Shown here: piece by piece, positions 1 through 8,369 of the stretch
Layout of the letters: the number at the start of each line of letters is the position of its first letter
Position numbering within the stretch: position 1 is the stretch's first letter
Origin: Granulicella sp. L56
GTDB taxonomy: Bacteria > Acidobacteriota > Terriglobia > Terriglobales > Acidobacteriaceae
Direction of reading: 5' to 3'
Length of the DNA: 64,000 nucleotides
Assembly: GCF_009765835.1 (NCBI RefSeq)
Contig: NZ_LMUS01000006.1
Coordinates: 1,694,438 to 1,758,437 of the forward strand
The notes under the pieces: model-generated
What the model was told of the DNA's origin: nothing
The model's input: the letters and a program-made list of their open reading frames with translations, nothing else
Databases searched by the model: none
Made by a program: the position numbers and the translations under genes

Positions 1-817
1 AATCTTGTCTGCTCTAACCCTCGCTTTGAGCATGGCCCCTGCCGCCGTTGCGCAGGACGACCTGGCTGCGGGACTTAAAAAGAGGTTCCGGATTACCGAG
101 ATCAATATGCAGGGAGTCGCGGCCAATCCGGGAACGGTGATGACCATCGAGGCCGACGGCATCAACGCCGAACCCTATCCTACGATGATGACGTTTGAGA
201 ACCCTGTGGTGGATGGGCAGGTGAAGCAGCGCTCCAAGGGCCTCGGCCTGCTGCGGAGCAATAATTCGCAGGTGCTGCAGCCCGGCCAGAAGGTCTATCT
301 CACCAAGATCAACATCAGCAGCCAGAGCCATGACGACGATCTGAAGGTCACCTTCCTGACGTGCGATGCGGTGCTGGCCACGTTTACAAATGGAACCTAC
401 GGCGGCCAGTATCAGGCTGCGAAGCGGTATTCGGGGACGCTGGCGTTCAAGCTGCCTAAGGGCGCGCTGGCGGAACTGTCGGTGGACGATGCGGCAAAGA
501 TGATCGAAGCGGTTCTGTCGGAGAATGCCGCGGACCAGGTGCGGGCGCGTGACTCGGGCACGGTTGCCCGCTCGTGCGAGCCGCATTGCGCCGTTTCGAC
601 GACCACGGGCACCGTTGTAGGAAACGCAATTGTCGCTCAGCCCGGCGCGCCGGCTCAGGCTGCCGCTCCGACGATCGCACTGGGACAGACGATCGATCAG
701 GTGACCGGGACCATGGGTGCGCCACAACAGATCATCGATCTGGGTGCGAAGAAGATTTATAAGTATCCCGATATGAAGGTTATTTTTATGAACGGCCAGG
801 TCAGCGACGTGCAGTAG
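1..817 (+). CDS. secreted protein of unknown function, 5' end cut by the window edge
   Basis: The reading frame is open to the left edge, so the true start lies just outside; the TTG at 5 is only the first possible start inside the window. The first visible residues (ALTLALSMAPAAVAQ) look like the end of a Sec signal peptide. About 250 residues follow with no domain I recognise firmly. The last 45 residues (IALGQTIDQVTGTMGAPQQI onward) resemble the short SmpA/BamE-like repeat found at the C-termini of many acidobacterial exported proteins, where a TxDQV..xxGxP pattern precedes a tyrosine-rich strand. Function is unknown; an envelope location is inferred. A good hairpin terminator follows within 20 bases of the stop, so this is probably the last gene of its transcript. 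Confidence 0.7.
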   Translation, partial: ILSALTLALSMAPAAVAQDDLAAGLKKRFRITEINMQGVAANPGTVMTIEADGINAEPYPTMMTFENPVVDGQVKQRSKGLGLLRSNNSQVLQPGQKVYLTKINISSQSHDDDLKVTFLTCDAVLATFTNGTYGGQYQAAKRYSGTLAFKLPKGALAELSVDDAAKMIEAVLSENAADQVRARDSGTVARSCEPHCAVSTTTGTVVGNAIVAQPGAPAQAAAPTIALGQTIDQVTGTMGAPQQIIDLGAKKIYKYPDMKVIFMNGQVSDVQ

Positions 818-835
818 CGTTGCTGAAATGAAATC

Positions 836-890
836 AGGACGCCCTGTCTTTTCGCGAAGTTCGTCGCGAGATGGCAGGGCGTCTTTGTTT
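836..890 (+). terminator. Rho-independent terminator after the secreted protein gene
   Basis: GACGCCCTG at 838-846 pairs with CAGGGCGTC at 875-883, and TTTGTTT follows directly. The loop holds a second small palindrome (TCGCGA twice). It sits about 20 bases after the stop codon at 817. Confidence 0.75.
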
Positions 891-923
891 CTCTGGCGGG
901 ATTTTGTCGTCGCGCGAAAAGCG

Positions 924-972
924 AAATACAGGGGTCTCTCCACTCCGCTTCGCTCCGGTCGAGATGACGTGC
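924..972 (+). repeat. dispersed repeat family A, single copy (A1)
   Basis: This copy starts AAATACAGGGGTCTCTCCAC and ends GGTCGAGATGACGTGC, with a variable CG-rich centre. A degenerate second tail (GCGGTCGAGAGGACGTGG) follows at about 996. The copy fills the gap between the secreted protein gene and the convergent jag gene. Confidence 0.85.
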
Positions 973-1075
973 TTTGCTTGCTGCTGCCTTTTCGCAGCGG
1001 TCGAGAGGACGTGGGTTTTGTGGTTCCCTTCCGGCTGGATAACCCGTCCGTCGCCCTGCTCCCTAAGCCCTATTT

Positions 1076-1690
1076 TTAGCGGCGGCGGAAGGTCTTGCGG
1101 ATGGCGTGGGTGCGGTCGTTGGTGGAGGGGCGCTCTGGCTCGATGGGCTGCTGGCCTTCGGGGTAGGCGACGACGAAGCGGCGCGGGCCGTCGCTGCTGG
1201 AGGCGGTGGGCAGGCCGCTGGCGGCAAGGGCGAGGTGGAGCAGGCGGCGCTCGCGGGAGTTCATCGGCGGGAAGGCGTAGGAGCGATTGGTGGCGCGGAC
1301 ACGCTCGGCTCCGGTCTGGGCGATGAGTTCAAGCTCGGCGTTGCGGAGGGCCTTGAAGTTTTCGGCGTCGAAGGAGATGCGGTCGTGCTGGTCGGGCTCG
1401 AAGCGGAGGACCTTGGCGGCGAGGTGCTCGATGGAGTGGAGCAGCTCGGCGTTGCGGGCGGTGAGCAGCGGGGTGTCGGGGCCGGTGAATTCGACGGAGA
1501 TCTCGGGGGAGGGTGCGGGGGGTTGCGTTTCTGTTTGTGCCGGGGTTTGCACTTCTGTTTGCACTTGGCCGTTGCAGGCTAGAATTTTAAATTCGAGGCT
1601 CAGACCGCTGGAGGTCAGGAGGGCCTGCAGGAATTCTTTTATCTTTTCGATCTGCTCGTCTGTGTGGCCTGGGTCGTTGATTGAAGTCAT
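1076..1690 (-). CDS. jag: Jag/KhpB-type RNA-binding protein with R3H domain
   Basis: This 204-residue protein ends in an R3H domain: MNSRERRLLHLALAASGLPT followed by the basic strand GPRRFVVAYP. The preceding segment, with ERVRATNRSYAFPPMNSRER, also fits Jag/SpoIIIJ-associated proteins. The usual KH domain is only weakly recognisable in the middle, around residues 90-140. The N-terminus (DEQIEKIKEFLQALLTSSGL) looks like the family's helical start, and a Pro/Thr/Gln-rich linker lies near residues 45-65. Jag (KhpB) is a cytosolic RNA-binding protein usually encoded directly after yidC. Here it lies on the same strand and in the expected order, but 870 bases downstream, behind a terminator, an opposing GIY-YIG gene and repeats, so it probably has its own promoter. 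The ATG at 1690 is chosen although its Shine-Dalgarno match is weak. Confidence 0.82.
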   Translation of the reverse strand: MTSINDPGHTDEQIEKIKEFLQALLTSSGLSLEFKILACNGQVQTEVQTPAQTETQPPAPSPEISVEFTGPDTPLLTARNAELLHSIEHLAAKVLRFEPDQHDRISFDAENFKALRNAELELIAQTGAERVRATNRSYAFPPMNSRERRLLHLALAASGLPTASSSDGPRRFVVAYPEGQQPIEPERPSTNDRTHAIRKTFRRR

Positions 1691-1784
1691 CTCCGTACTC
1701 TGTCGAGAATTATCGTCTCATGCCGACTGCATGGCTTGCCAGTCTTTGCGCCGCGGAGGGGACGAACAGGCAACGGCACGGGCG

Positions 1785-1938
1785 AAATACAGGGGTCTCT
1801 CCACTGCGCTGCGCTTCGGTCGAGATGACGTGGTTCAGGCAGGCACCCGCAAAACGCCCTCCGAGGTCCACCCCAACGGTACGTCATCTCGACCGGAGGC
1901 GGCGCACTTGCCGCTGTAGTGGAGAGACCCCTGTATTT
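1785..1938. repeat. family A repeat pair, convergent (A2 + A3)
   Basis: A plus copy at 1785-1832 and an inverted copy at 1881-1938 face each other across about 48 bases, giving a long imperfect inverted repeat. The minus copy carries a GGCGGCGCACTTGCCGC centre able to form its own hairpin. It runs up to the GIY-YIG gene and creates an artificial upstream extension of that reading frame. Confidence 0.85.
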
Positions 1939-1978
1939 TGTCTTTGCTGGTTGTCCGGAAGCTGGCATACTTTCTGCC

Positions 1979-2338
1979 ATGCCGGAGATCTCTTATGTCT
2001 ACATCCTTGCCAGCGGTTTTAAGCACCTCTACATTGGCGTGACAACGGAGCTTGAGGTTCGCGTTCTCCAGCACAAAAATGGCTCTTTTCCCGGCAGCTT
2101 TACTGAGAGATACAACATCAAGCAGCTTGTTTACTTTGAGCGCTTCGCCGATCTTCATGCGGCGATTGCTCGGGAGAAACAGTTGAAGCGGTGGTCACGG
2201 GTGAAGAAGATTCGGTTGATTGTGGGGAAGAATCCTGCTTGGCGCGATTTGAGCGAGGAGTGGGGTGGGCCGGTTGAACCGTTTCGGGAGGAAGAGCTCA
2301 GGGCGCCGGTTACGTTTTCTTCGGGGTCGGGTGGGTGA
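1979..2338 (+). CDS. GIY-YIG nuclease superfamily protein (YhbQ/UPF0213-like)
   Basis: This 119-residue protein opens with YVYILASGFKHLYIGVT, the GIY-YIG signature, where the two tyrosines and the IG glycine are conserved. It continues with LEVRVLQHKNG (conserved Arg) and a later Glu in AIAREKQLKRW, the pattern of single-domain GIY-YIG proteins of the YhbQ/UPF0213 group. Family members are small cytosolic nucleases of poorly defined role, possibly DNA repair. The ATG at 1979 is chosen because the 20 codons upstream are translated family A repeat (MERPLYF...). It lies between yidC and jag on the opposite strand and interrupts the usual yidC-jag linkage. Such small genes are often patchily distributed, so transfer is possible but not shown. 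Confidence 0.85.
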   Translation: MPEISYVYILASGFKHLYIGVTTELEVRVLQHKNGSFPGSFTERYNIKQLVYFERFADLHAAIAREKQLKRWSRVKKIRLIVGKNPAWRDLSEEWGGPVEPFREEELRAPVTFSSGSGG

Positions 2339-2356
2339 GGGCCAAAGGCAAGGGCG

Positions 2357-2512
2357 AAATACAGGGGTCTCTCCACTCCGCTTCGCTTCGGTCGAGATGA
2401 CGTGCCTTTTGCTGCTTCGGTTGAGGTGACGTGCTTTTTTTGCTGTTCCGGTCGAGATGACGTGCTTTTTTGCGAGGGTGAGCGGTTGAGGTGACGTGCT
2501 TTTTTGGGGGTG
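2357..2512 (+). repeat. family A repeat (A4) with tandemly repeated tails
   Basis: A standard copy occupies 2357-2405. Three further copies of only its right tail follow, each roughly GGT(C/T)GAG(A/G)TGACGTGC with a T-run, at about 2416-2440, 2447-2472 and 2483-2507. No coding signal is seen here. Confidence 0.8.
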
Positions 2513-2526
2513 CCTCGTTGCAGTGA

Positions 2527-2556
2527 AAGACGGCGTGGTTAGGACCACGCCGTCTT
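2527..2556 (-). terminator. terminator downstream of yidC
   Basis: Thirteen-base perfect arms (AAGACGGCGTGGT and its complement) enclose the loop TAGG, starting five bases past the yidC stop. Only a short TTT follows on the minus strand, so termination may be partial. It separates yidC from jag. Confidence 0.65.
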
Positions 2557-2560
2557 GAAA

Positions 2561-4372
2561 CTACTGCTTGCCCTGGATGACTTTGCCGGTGCCTGCCTTG
2601 CGGCGGGCGCGCTTGGCGGCGATCTCGCGCATCTCTTTGCCGAGGCTGGTGCGGTTCATCACAGCCTGCTGGATGATGCCGATGAAGTTGCCGACCGCCC
2701 AGTAGAGGGCGAGTCCGGCGCCGTAGTACCAGGTGAACCAGCCGGAGATGGCAGGCATGGTGAAGGCCATCATCTTCTGTTGCTGGGGATCGACGCCGGG
2801 AGACGGGGTGTACCACTGCACCAGGAACTGGCTGACAACCATGAGGATTGGCAGAATGTGCCAGGGGTCCGGCGCCTGCAGGTCGGGGATCCAGAGCCAG
2901 TGAGCGTGGCGCAGCTCGACCACGCGGGGCAGCATGCCGTAGAAGGCATAGAGCAGCGGCAGGGTGATCAGCGTCGGAATACAGCCGCCGAACATGTTCA
3001 CACCGTTGTCCTTCTGGAGCTTCATGATCTCGGCGTTCATCTCGGACTTTTTGGGGTCGGTGGCCTTGTACTTCTTATAGCGCTCCTTGATGACGTTCAT
3101 CTGGGGCTGGATGCGCTGCATCTTCAGGCCGTTCTGCATGGTCTTGATGCGGAAGGGCAGCATGAGGATGTTGATCAGGACAGTAAGGATGATGATGGCC
3201 CAACCCCAGTTGGAAACTCCGGCAGAGTGGATGTACTGGAGGCAGATGAAGAGGGGCCTGGCGATCACGCTGAAGAAGCCGAAGTCAACGAGCGACTCCA
3301 GGTTGGGGCCGTTATTGGAGGCCTTGATGGCCTTGAGAACGCTCATGGCCTTGGGGCCGACGAAGACGCGCGTCAGCGTGTGGCCGCCGGTGTCGGCGAT
3401 TCCCGCGCCGAGCACAGGGACGTTGACCGGGCCCTTGGACATGCTGATGCCGGATTTGTGGATGGTCTTGCTGACGTCGATCTCGTTCTTGGTGGTGGCG
3501 AGGACAGCGGAATCGGGCGAATCGGGCAGGAAGACGGCGGCGAAGAAGGCTTCGCTGGAACCGGCCCAGGCGATAGGCCCGGCGGCGGTGCCGCCGTTGG
3601 TGACCTTCTTCTGCGCGAGGTGCTCGGTCTTGCCGTCGATGCTGGAGTCGATCTGGGCGCTGGCGTAGCCGGTGGAGTCGACCTGGTCGCCGAAGCCGCC
3701 GGGCCACATGAGATAGGCGCGGACGGGCTGGCCGTTTTGCGTGACCTCGACATCGGCGTGGAGGACGTAGGTCTCGTCGAAGGAGAAGGTCTTGGTGACG
3801 GTGAGGTCGCCTGCGGAGTATTTGAAGGTGAGTGTGGCAGGAGCGGCGAGGTTGCCGGTGGCCGAGGGAACGTAGAGCGCGTTGGCGAGCGTCGTGGTCA
3901 GGGCCGGGTCGGAGGTGTAGAGCGAGAGCGGATAGCCGTACTTCGCGGCGGCCTGCTGGTGAACGATGTCGAGCGGCTGGCCCTTGTCGTCCTTGAAGAC
4001 TCCGCCGCCGGGCTTCTTCTTGAGGATCCAGCTTGTGACCTCGCCACCCTTATTGGAGAAGGTGATGCGGTAGAGCTCGTTCTCGATGACGGTGGTGGAG
4101 GCGGCAGTGGCCTGAACGGCAGGCAGAGCGGCTTTGGCCTTGTCAGATTTGGCGGCAGCACCGGCAGCGGAGGAGGACGAGGTGGGCTGCGTTGCGGCGG
4201 GTGCGGCGGCGGCCGGGGCGCTGCTCTGGGTGGCAGCGGGAGATTCCGGTTTGGTCTTGGACGTGTGGAAGTATTGAATGCCGAAGAAGACTGCGATCAA
4301 GACGAGCATCATGAGGAGGAACGAGTTGTTGTCCTGTCCGCCCTGCTGATTGGGGTTTTTAAACTCTGCCAA
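2561..4372 (-). CDS. yidC: membrane protein insertase YidC
   Basis: This 603-residue protein inserts and folds inner-membrane proteins, alone or with SecYEG. The N-terminal anchor (NSFLLMMLVLIAVFFGIQYF, about residues 16-36) is followed by a Pro/Ala/Ser-rich linker and a periplasmic beta-sandwich domain (about residues 90-350) as in other Gram-negative YidC. The conserved insertase core begins at about residue 385 (WGWAIIILTVLINILMLPFR) and contains the hydrophilic-groove Arg of LPFRIKTMQNGLKMQRIQP, followed by VSQFLVQWYTPSP and WYYGAGLALYWAVGN segments. A basic C-terminal tail (KRARRKAGTGK) may contact ribosomes. The frame opens with TTG at 4372, preceded by TAGGA at suitable spacing. It follows yidD on the same strand. 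Confidence 0.97.
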   Translation of the reverse strand: MAEFKNPNQQGGQDNNSFLLMMLVLIAVFFGIQYFHTSKTKPESPAATQSSAPAAAAPAATQPTSSSSAAGAAAKSDKAKAALPAVQATAASTTVIENELYRITFSNKGGEVTSWILKKKPGGGVFKDDKGQPLDIVHQQAAAKYGYPLSLYTSDPALTTTLANALYVPSATGNLAAPATLTFKYSAGDLTVTKTFSFDETYVLHADVEVTQNGQPVRAYLMWPGGFGDQVDSTGYASAQIDSSIDGKTEHLAQKKVTNGGTAAGPIAWAGSSEAFFAAVFLPDSPDSAVLATTKNEIDVSKTIHKSGISMSKGPVNVPVLGAGIADTGGHTLTRVFVGPKAMSVLKAIKASNNGPNLESLVDFGFFSVIARPLFICLQYIHSAGVSNWGWAIIILTVLINILMLPFRIKTMQNGLKMQRIQPQMNVIKERYKKYKATDPKKSEMNAEIMKLQKDNGVNMFGGCIPTLITLPLLYAFYGMLPRVVELRHAHWLWIPDLQAPDPWHILPILMVVSQFLVQWYTPSPGVDPQQQKMMAFTMPAISGWFTWYYGAGLALYWAVGNFIGIIQQAVMNRTSLGKEMREIAAKRARRKAGTGKVIQGKQ

Positions 4373-4500
4373 GGAGATTTCCTATTCTTTTGCCGAAGCG
4401 ATGGCTTGGGGCAGCGCTGAGGCTGCACCTCGCTCTATGGTAAATGGTCTGTGTGAATGGAGACGGAATTGAGCTGGCTGAAAGTTGCGGGAGTGGGCTT

Positions 4501-4536
4501 CGTAAACCCACGTCCCAGAATCGGGACGTGGGGCAC
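4501..4536. repeat. hairpin repeat family C, copy 1
   Basis: CCCACGTCCC and GGGACGTGGG form perfect 10-base arms around AGAATC (4507-4532), within the shared sequence CGTAAACCCACGTCCC. The same element recurs at 21212-21246. It lies in the yidD-yidC gap of about 208 bases, where no gene is seen. Confidence 0.75.
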
Positions 4537-4580
4537 CCGGGGTTTGGGAGGGGGAAATCCGCTGCGGCTTCGGCCTGCGG

Positions 4581-4850
4581 TCAGTGGGCTGAATTTGGAG
4601 GCCTGGGGTTCCGGGTGGGGACGGGATCGAGGCCTCCTTTGGCGAAGGGGTGGCAGCGGGCGAAGCGCTTGAGGGCCAGCCAGGAGCCTCGGACGGGGCC
4701 GAAACGGACCATGGCGACGTAGGCGTATTCGGAGCAGGTGGGTAGATAGAGGCACTGCGAGGGGCTGAAGGCGTGCAGGATGGGCGAGACGACGGTCTTG
4801 TAGAGGCCGAAGGCAAAGCGGATGGCGAGGCTGGGTTCGGGTTCGGGCAT
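4581..4850 (-). CDS. yidD: YidD, membrane protein insertion efficiency factor
   Basis: This 89-residue protein carries the family signature: an amphipathic start ([15 protein letters not shown]), a cysteine-containing core [20 protein letters not shown], then the [24 protein letters not shown] block. All three typical cysteines are present. YidD assists YidC-dependent insertion at the inner membrane. It lies 208 bases upstream of yidC on the same strand; a hairpin repeat sits in that gap. Its usual upstream neighbour rnpA is about 9.3 kb away, beyond an inserted block. The 155 bases on its other side hold nothing recognisable except a likely promoter region. Confidence 0.95.
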   Translation of the reverse strand: MPEPEPSLAIRFAFGLYKTVVSPILHAFSPSQCLYLPTCSEYAYVAMVRFGPVRGSWLALKRFARCHPFAKGGLDPVPTRNPRPPNSAH

Positions 4851-5005
4851 GGAGGAACGGCGTCTCTATCGATTTCGCCTAATTGCTATAGCGATTTTCG
4901 CCGATTTGGGGGATTCATGGCGATAAAGCTAAGGCGAGTTCGTTGAAAGGGGAGTGAGAATTCGATCACCCGCTGCAATTTTGCACATCAGTAGGACTCG
5001 GCCTC

Positions 5006-7675
5006 TCATTCCGCGCGCAGGACCTCGGTGGGGTCGGTCCTCAGCGCGCGAAGCACGGCGGGCAGTGTGGCAACCAGCGCGGTGAGCAGAATGGCACACG
5101 TTGGCAAAGCGATCATGTCCGCATCGGTTGCTTTGACCTGGTAGAAAAGCGACTCGACATAACGCGCCGCGCCGAGTCCGAGTGCGATGCCCGCGCAACC
5201 TCCGAGCGCGATCATCAGGAAAGCATCGACGGTCACGATGCGCACGATGCCGGCACGAGTCGAGCCAATCGCCATGCGGATACCGATCTCGCGGCGGCGC
5301 TGGAGGACGGAGTAGTTGAGCACAGCGTAGAGTCCGATGCCGGCGAGGAGCAGAGCGACGACGGCAAAGAAGGCGGCGAGCATGGCGATCAGACGCTCGC
5401 GAATGGTCTGGTCGCGGAAGAGGTCGAGCTGCGTGGTGATGTTCGAGACGCGAAGGCCGTTGTGGCGCTGGGCGATGAGCTGGCGGAGGGAACCGGCGAG
5501 GGCGAGCGGGTTCTGGGTGTCGGTGTGAATGGTGAAGGTGGCAAAGTCTACGGCCTTAGGAACGGATTGGTTGTCTACTTTATCGATTTCGGCGAAGGGA
5601 ACGCAGAAGACGGGTCGGTTGGGCTCGCGCAGGTCGCGGTAGGGAACGTCAGGGGTGACGCCAACGATCTGGTTGGGAGGTTGATCGGCGGCGCCACGTG
5701 CAAAGGTGTGGCCGATGGGATTTTGGCCGGGGAAGAAGGTTTTGGCGAAGGTTTGGTTGACGATGGCGGCTCCCGGCGAGGTGTCGTCATGACTGAAGTC
5801 GCGGCCAGAGATGAGGGGGATCCTCATCGTCGAGAGCCAGCCGGGGGAGACGCTCAAAAAGAAGGCGGGAATTGGGCCGGGGAGCGCGTTGTTGATGGAG
5901 ATGTTGCTGTTGATGGCGATCCGCCCGAGAAGGGGCCAGCGCGCGATGGCGACCGAGTTGACGCCGGGTACGGCACGGAGCGCCTCGGCAGTTTGATTCC
6001 AGACGACAGCGAGTTGGCCTTTACCGGCAACAGTTTCGAGCAGGAGGATGCGGTCGGTGGAGAAACCGAGGGGGCGATTTTGCAGGCGCTGGAACGATGC
6101 GACGAAGAGCGAAGACAGAAAGAGGACAAGGCAACAGAAAGCGACCTGAAGAGCGATGGCCCCGCGCAGGAGACGGCGTGGCGAGTGGGGATCTTCGCCA
6201 CCTTTGAGGGCGGCGACGGGCCGGACGGCAGAGGCACGGAGAGCAGGAAGCAAGCCAAGCAATAGAACGACAAGGATCATGAGCCCGAAGCCGAAGAGGA
6301 GGACACGCCAGTCGGCGGGAAGGGCGAGGCGGGCCGGATTGTCGGGCGGATTGACGAGGCTGAGCACAAAGGGTGCGGACCATGCCGCAAACAATGCTCC
6401 CAGGACGGAAGCGAAGAGCGCGAGCAGCGCGCTCTGGGACAGGATGAGCTGGACGAGACGACGACGGCCAGCGCCGATGGAGATGCGGAGGGCCATCTCC
6501 TGGGAGCGAGCGGCGGCCTGCGCGGTCATCATGTTGGCGACGTTGACGCAGGCGATGAGCAGGACGAGAGCGACCAGGAGGCCGAGGATGCCCAGGAATC
6601 GGCGATAGTCCTTCTGGAGTTCGGAGATGCCGGCGCCGGCGGGAGAGATGGCGAGGGTCTGATTCAGATAGCGGTCAATCTCTGCCTGTGGCGCGCCGTG
6701 GAAGCTTTTGGTAAACGCGACATCGAAGACGTGGTTGACGGCAGAGAGGTGCTGGCGAAGCGGCTCGAGGGCGGTGGTCGGGTTAACGCCCGGTTTCAAC
6801 ATCAGGAAGATGCGGTGCCAGGGGACGTTGTCCTGGGTGGCGAAGCTGTTCATGCTGAGGGGCAGAAAGATGTCGGTGACGGTTCCTTTTTCGGTGCCGG
6901 TGAAATCGCGAGGGCCGACGCCGATGATCTCGAAGGTCTGGTTGCCGATGTGGATCGAGCGGCCAAGGACGTCGGGGTCGCGACCGAAGCGGCGATTCCA
7001 ATAATCCCAGGAGAGTACCGCATAGGGACTGGCACCGAAAGCGCGGTCGTCGGTAGGGGCGAGCAGGCGGCCGAGTGAGGGCTCAAGGCCGAAGAGGGGG
7101 AACATGTTGCCGGAGGCAGAGACGACGTGGGCCTTCTCCATGTCGTCGTCGGTGGACCAGGTGATGTCGGTGCGGTCGGCGTCGCTGATGGCGATGAGGT
7201 CGGCCTGGTCCTTGACGGCGTCGCGCATGAGGTTGAAGTCCGGCGTGGCCCAGTGGTCGTCCTCGACTGGCTTGCCGTCGAAGCCGGTCATTTTGCGGGA
7301 GAGGACATAGAGGCTGCTGGAATGGGCGATGGGCAGCGGACGCCAGAGCAGAGCGTCGATGAGACGGAAGGCGGCGACGGAGGAACCGATGCCAAGCGCA
7401 AGGGAGAGCACAGCAGCCACGGTCATGACCTTGTTGCGGCAGAGCTGCCGCCAGCCGAAACGCATATCGGCGAGAAGCGACCCAAGCCATTCGACTGCAC
7501 GAATGCTGTGGGCCGCCTCACGGACATGCAGTGCGGGGCCGAGTGCACGGCGCGCTTCAGTGGAGTCGCGGCCTGCGGCAATGGCTTCTTCGAGGTGTGA
7601 CTGCAGCTCTTCGTCAATCTCACGATTCAAGCGCTCGCCGTGCAATGCATTCGAGATGCGCGACCACAAAGACAT
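5006..7675 (-). CDS. ADOP-type ABC transporter permease (MacB/FtsX-like)
   Basis: This 889-residue protein starts with a cytosolic helical region (EIDEELQSHLEEAIAAGR, the domain that marks acidobacterial duplicated orphan permeases). It then has two MacB-periplasmic-core plus FtsX units. The first membrane segment is near residue 85 (VAAVLSLALGIGSSVAAF), followed by a periplasmic domain and three segments ending in LRASAVRPVAALKGGE. A second, similar half ends GIRMAIGSTRAGIV...LGLGAARYVESLFY and LRALRTDPTEVLRAE. No ATPase subunit is encoded beside it, typical of these orphan permeases. MacB-like proteins act mechanically on periplasmic substrates, but the cargo here is unknown. The start is two bases after the PadR stop, so the two are co-transcribed and presumably PadR-controlled. 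Confidence 0.88.
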   Translation of the reverse strand: MSLWSRISNALHGERLNREIDEELQSHLEEAIAAGRDSTEARRALGPALHVREAAHSIRAVEWLGSLLADMRFGWRQLCRNKVMTVAAVLSLALGIGSSVAAFRLIDALLWRPLPIAHSSSLYVLSRKMTGFDGKPVEDDHWATPDFNLMRDAVKDQADLIAISDADRTDITWSTDDDMEKAHVVSASGNMFPLFGLEPSLGRLLAPTDDRAFGASPYAVLSWDYWNRRFGRDPDVLGRSIHIGNQTFEIIGVGPRDFTGTEKGTVTDIFLPLSMNSFATQDNVPWHRIFLMLKPGVNPTTALEPLRQHLSAVNHVFDVAFTKSFHGAPQAEIDRYLNQTLAISPAGAGISELQKDYRRFLGILGLLVALVLLIACVNVANMMTAQAAARSQEMALRISIGAGRRRLVQLILSQSALLALFASVLGALFAAWSAPFVLSLVNPPDNPARLALPADWRVLLFGFGLMILVVLLLGLLPALRASAVRPVAALKGGEDPHSPRRLLRGAIALQVAFCCLVLFLSSLFVASFQRLQNRPLGFSTDRILLLETVAGKGQLAVVWNQTAEALRAVPGVNSVAIARWPLLGRIAINSNISINNALPGPIPAFFLSVSPGWLSTMRIPLISGRDFSHDDTSPGAAIVNQTFAKTFFPGQNPIGHTFARGAADQPPNQIVGVTPDVPYRDLREPNRPVFCVPFAEIDKVDNQSVPKAVDFATFTIHTDTQNPLALAGSLRQLIAQRHNGLRVSNITTQLDLFRDQTIRERLIAMLAAFFAVVALLLAGIGLYAVLNYSVLQRRREIGIRMAIGSTRAGIVRIVTVDAFLMIALGGCAGIALGLGAARYVESLFYQVKATDADMIALPTCAILLTALVATLPAVLRALRTDPTEVLRAE

Positions 7676-7676
7676 G

Positions 7677-8006
7677 TCAGGCCTCCCTTAGAACCCGGTT
7701 GATGGCCAGGCTGACTGACTGCCAGCGCGACTCTTCCGTTGCTAGTTGCTTTTTGCCTGCGGGGGTCAGTTCGTAGATCCGGGCGCGGCGGCCAGTGTCT
7801 TTCTTGATCCACTCCGCGCGAATCCAGCCCGCTTCCTCCATCCGATACAGCGCAGGATAGAGCGAACCTTCCTCTGCGCGCAGCACTTCGCCGGAGGTAC
7901 TGGCGATGGCGGCCATAAGGGCGTATCCGTGAAGCCGCGGGCGCCGCGACAATATCTTGAGCACGAGCAAATCGAGTGAACCTTGCAGAGCATCTGTCCT
8001 GGCCAT
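7677..8006 (-). CDS. PadR family transcriptional regulator
   Basis: This 109-residue protein has the PadR winged-helix fold: GSLDLLVLKILSRRPRLHGYALMAAI, then the wing helix EGSLYPALYRMEEAGWIRAEWIKKDTGRRARIYELTPAGKKQL, and a short C-terminal helix. PadR proteins usually repress their own operon and respond to small ligands or envelope stress. This one lies directly upstream of, and almost overlaps, the ADOP permease. A perfect palindrome at 8011-8032, four bases before the start codon, is the obvious operator. The inducing signal is unknown. Confidence 0.92.
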   Translation of the reverse strand: MARTDALQGSLDLLVLKILSRRPRLHGYALMAAIASTSGEVLRAEEGSLYPALYRMEEAGWIRAEWIKKDTGRRARIYELTPAGKKQLATEESRWQSVSLAINRVLREA

Positions 8007-8010
8007 ATTT

Positions 8011-8032
8011 AGATGTCTTTATATAGACATCT
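8011..8032. promoter_or_regulatory. palindromic operator candidate of the first PadR module
   Basis: AGATGTCT and AGACATCT are perfect 8-base arms around TTATAT. The site ends four bases before the padR start codon at 8006 (on the minus strand), where a bound repressor would block the promoter or leader. Confidence 0.65.
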
Positions 8033-8369
8033 TAGTATGCGCGTCAATGAAAATATCTTTGACGCATTCAGGGAGATGCGATGAAGAAACCATCAGTTCA
8101 AGGAGTCGAGTCGACTGTAAATAAGTAGCGCGGTTTACTTATTCGCTACCCGGATGGAGGGGTCCAGGCCGTCGCTATTTTTGCCGCGTGCGGGGTAAGT
8201 CGTAAGGGTGTTTAGGCGTCGTACGCGAACCGGCGATGAGAATATCGACGAGGCGGCGGGCGCTTTGGTCTGATTAAGTCCCCAGTAAATTCCCTGAAAG
8301 GCTAACGCCTCTTTGCGTAAGAAGGACTTACGACGCGGCTGAGGGGCTCAAGGAGAGAGCAGGTGACAT
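8033..8369. other. intergenic region without recognisable gene
   Basis: These 337 bases separate the divergent PadR and DUF1080 genes. A small inverted repeat (AATAAG...CTTATT, about 8120-8143) and AGGAGAGA at 8351-8358 (ribosome site of the next gene) are the only structures noted. No repeat family member is present. Confidence 0.5.

Noticed and set aside
924..2512. possible CRISPR array because of repeated units
   Set aside because: Repeats are dispersed, in both orientations and with unequal spacing; no cas gene is seen.
2555..4420. 621-residue plus-strand ORF opposite yidC
   Set aside because: It is a mirror frame of a clear YidC gene, with Gly/Val/Asp-rich shadow composition and no domain.
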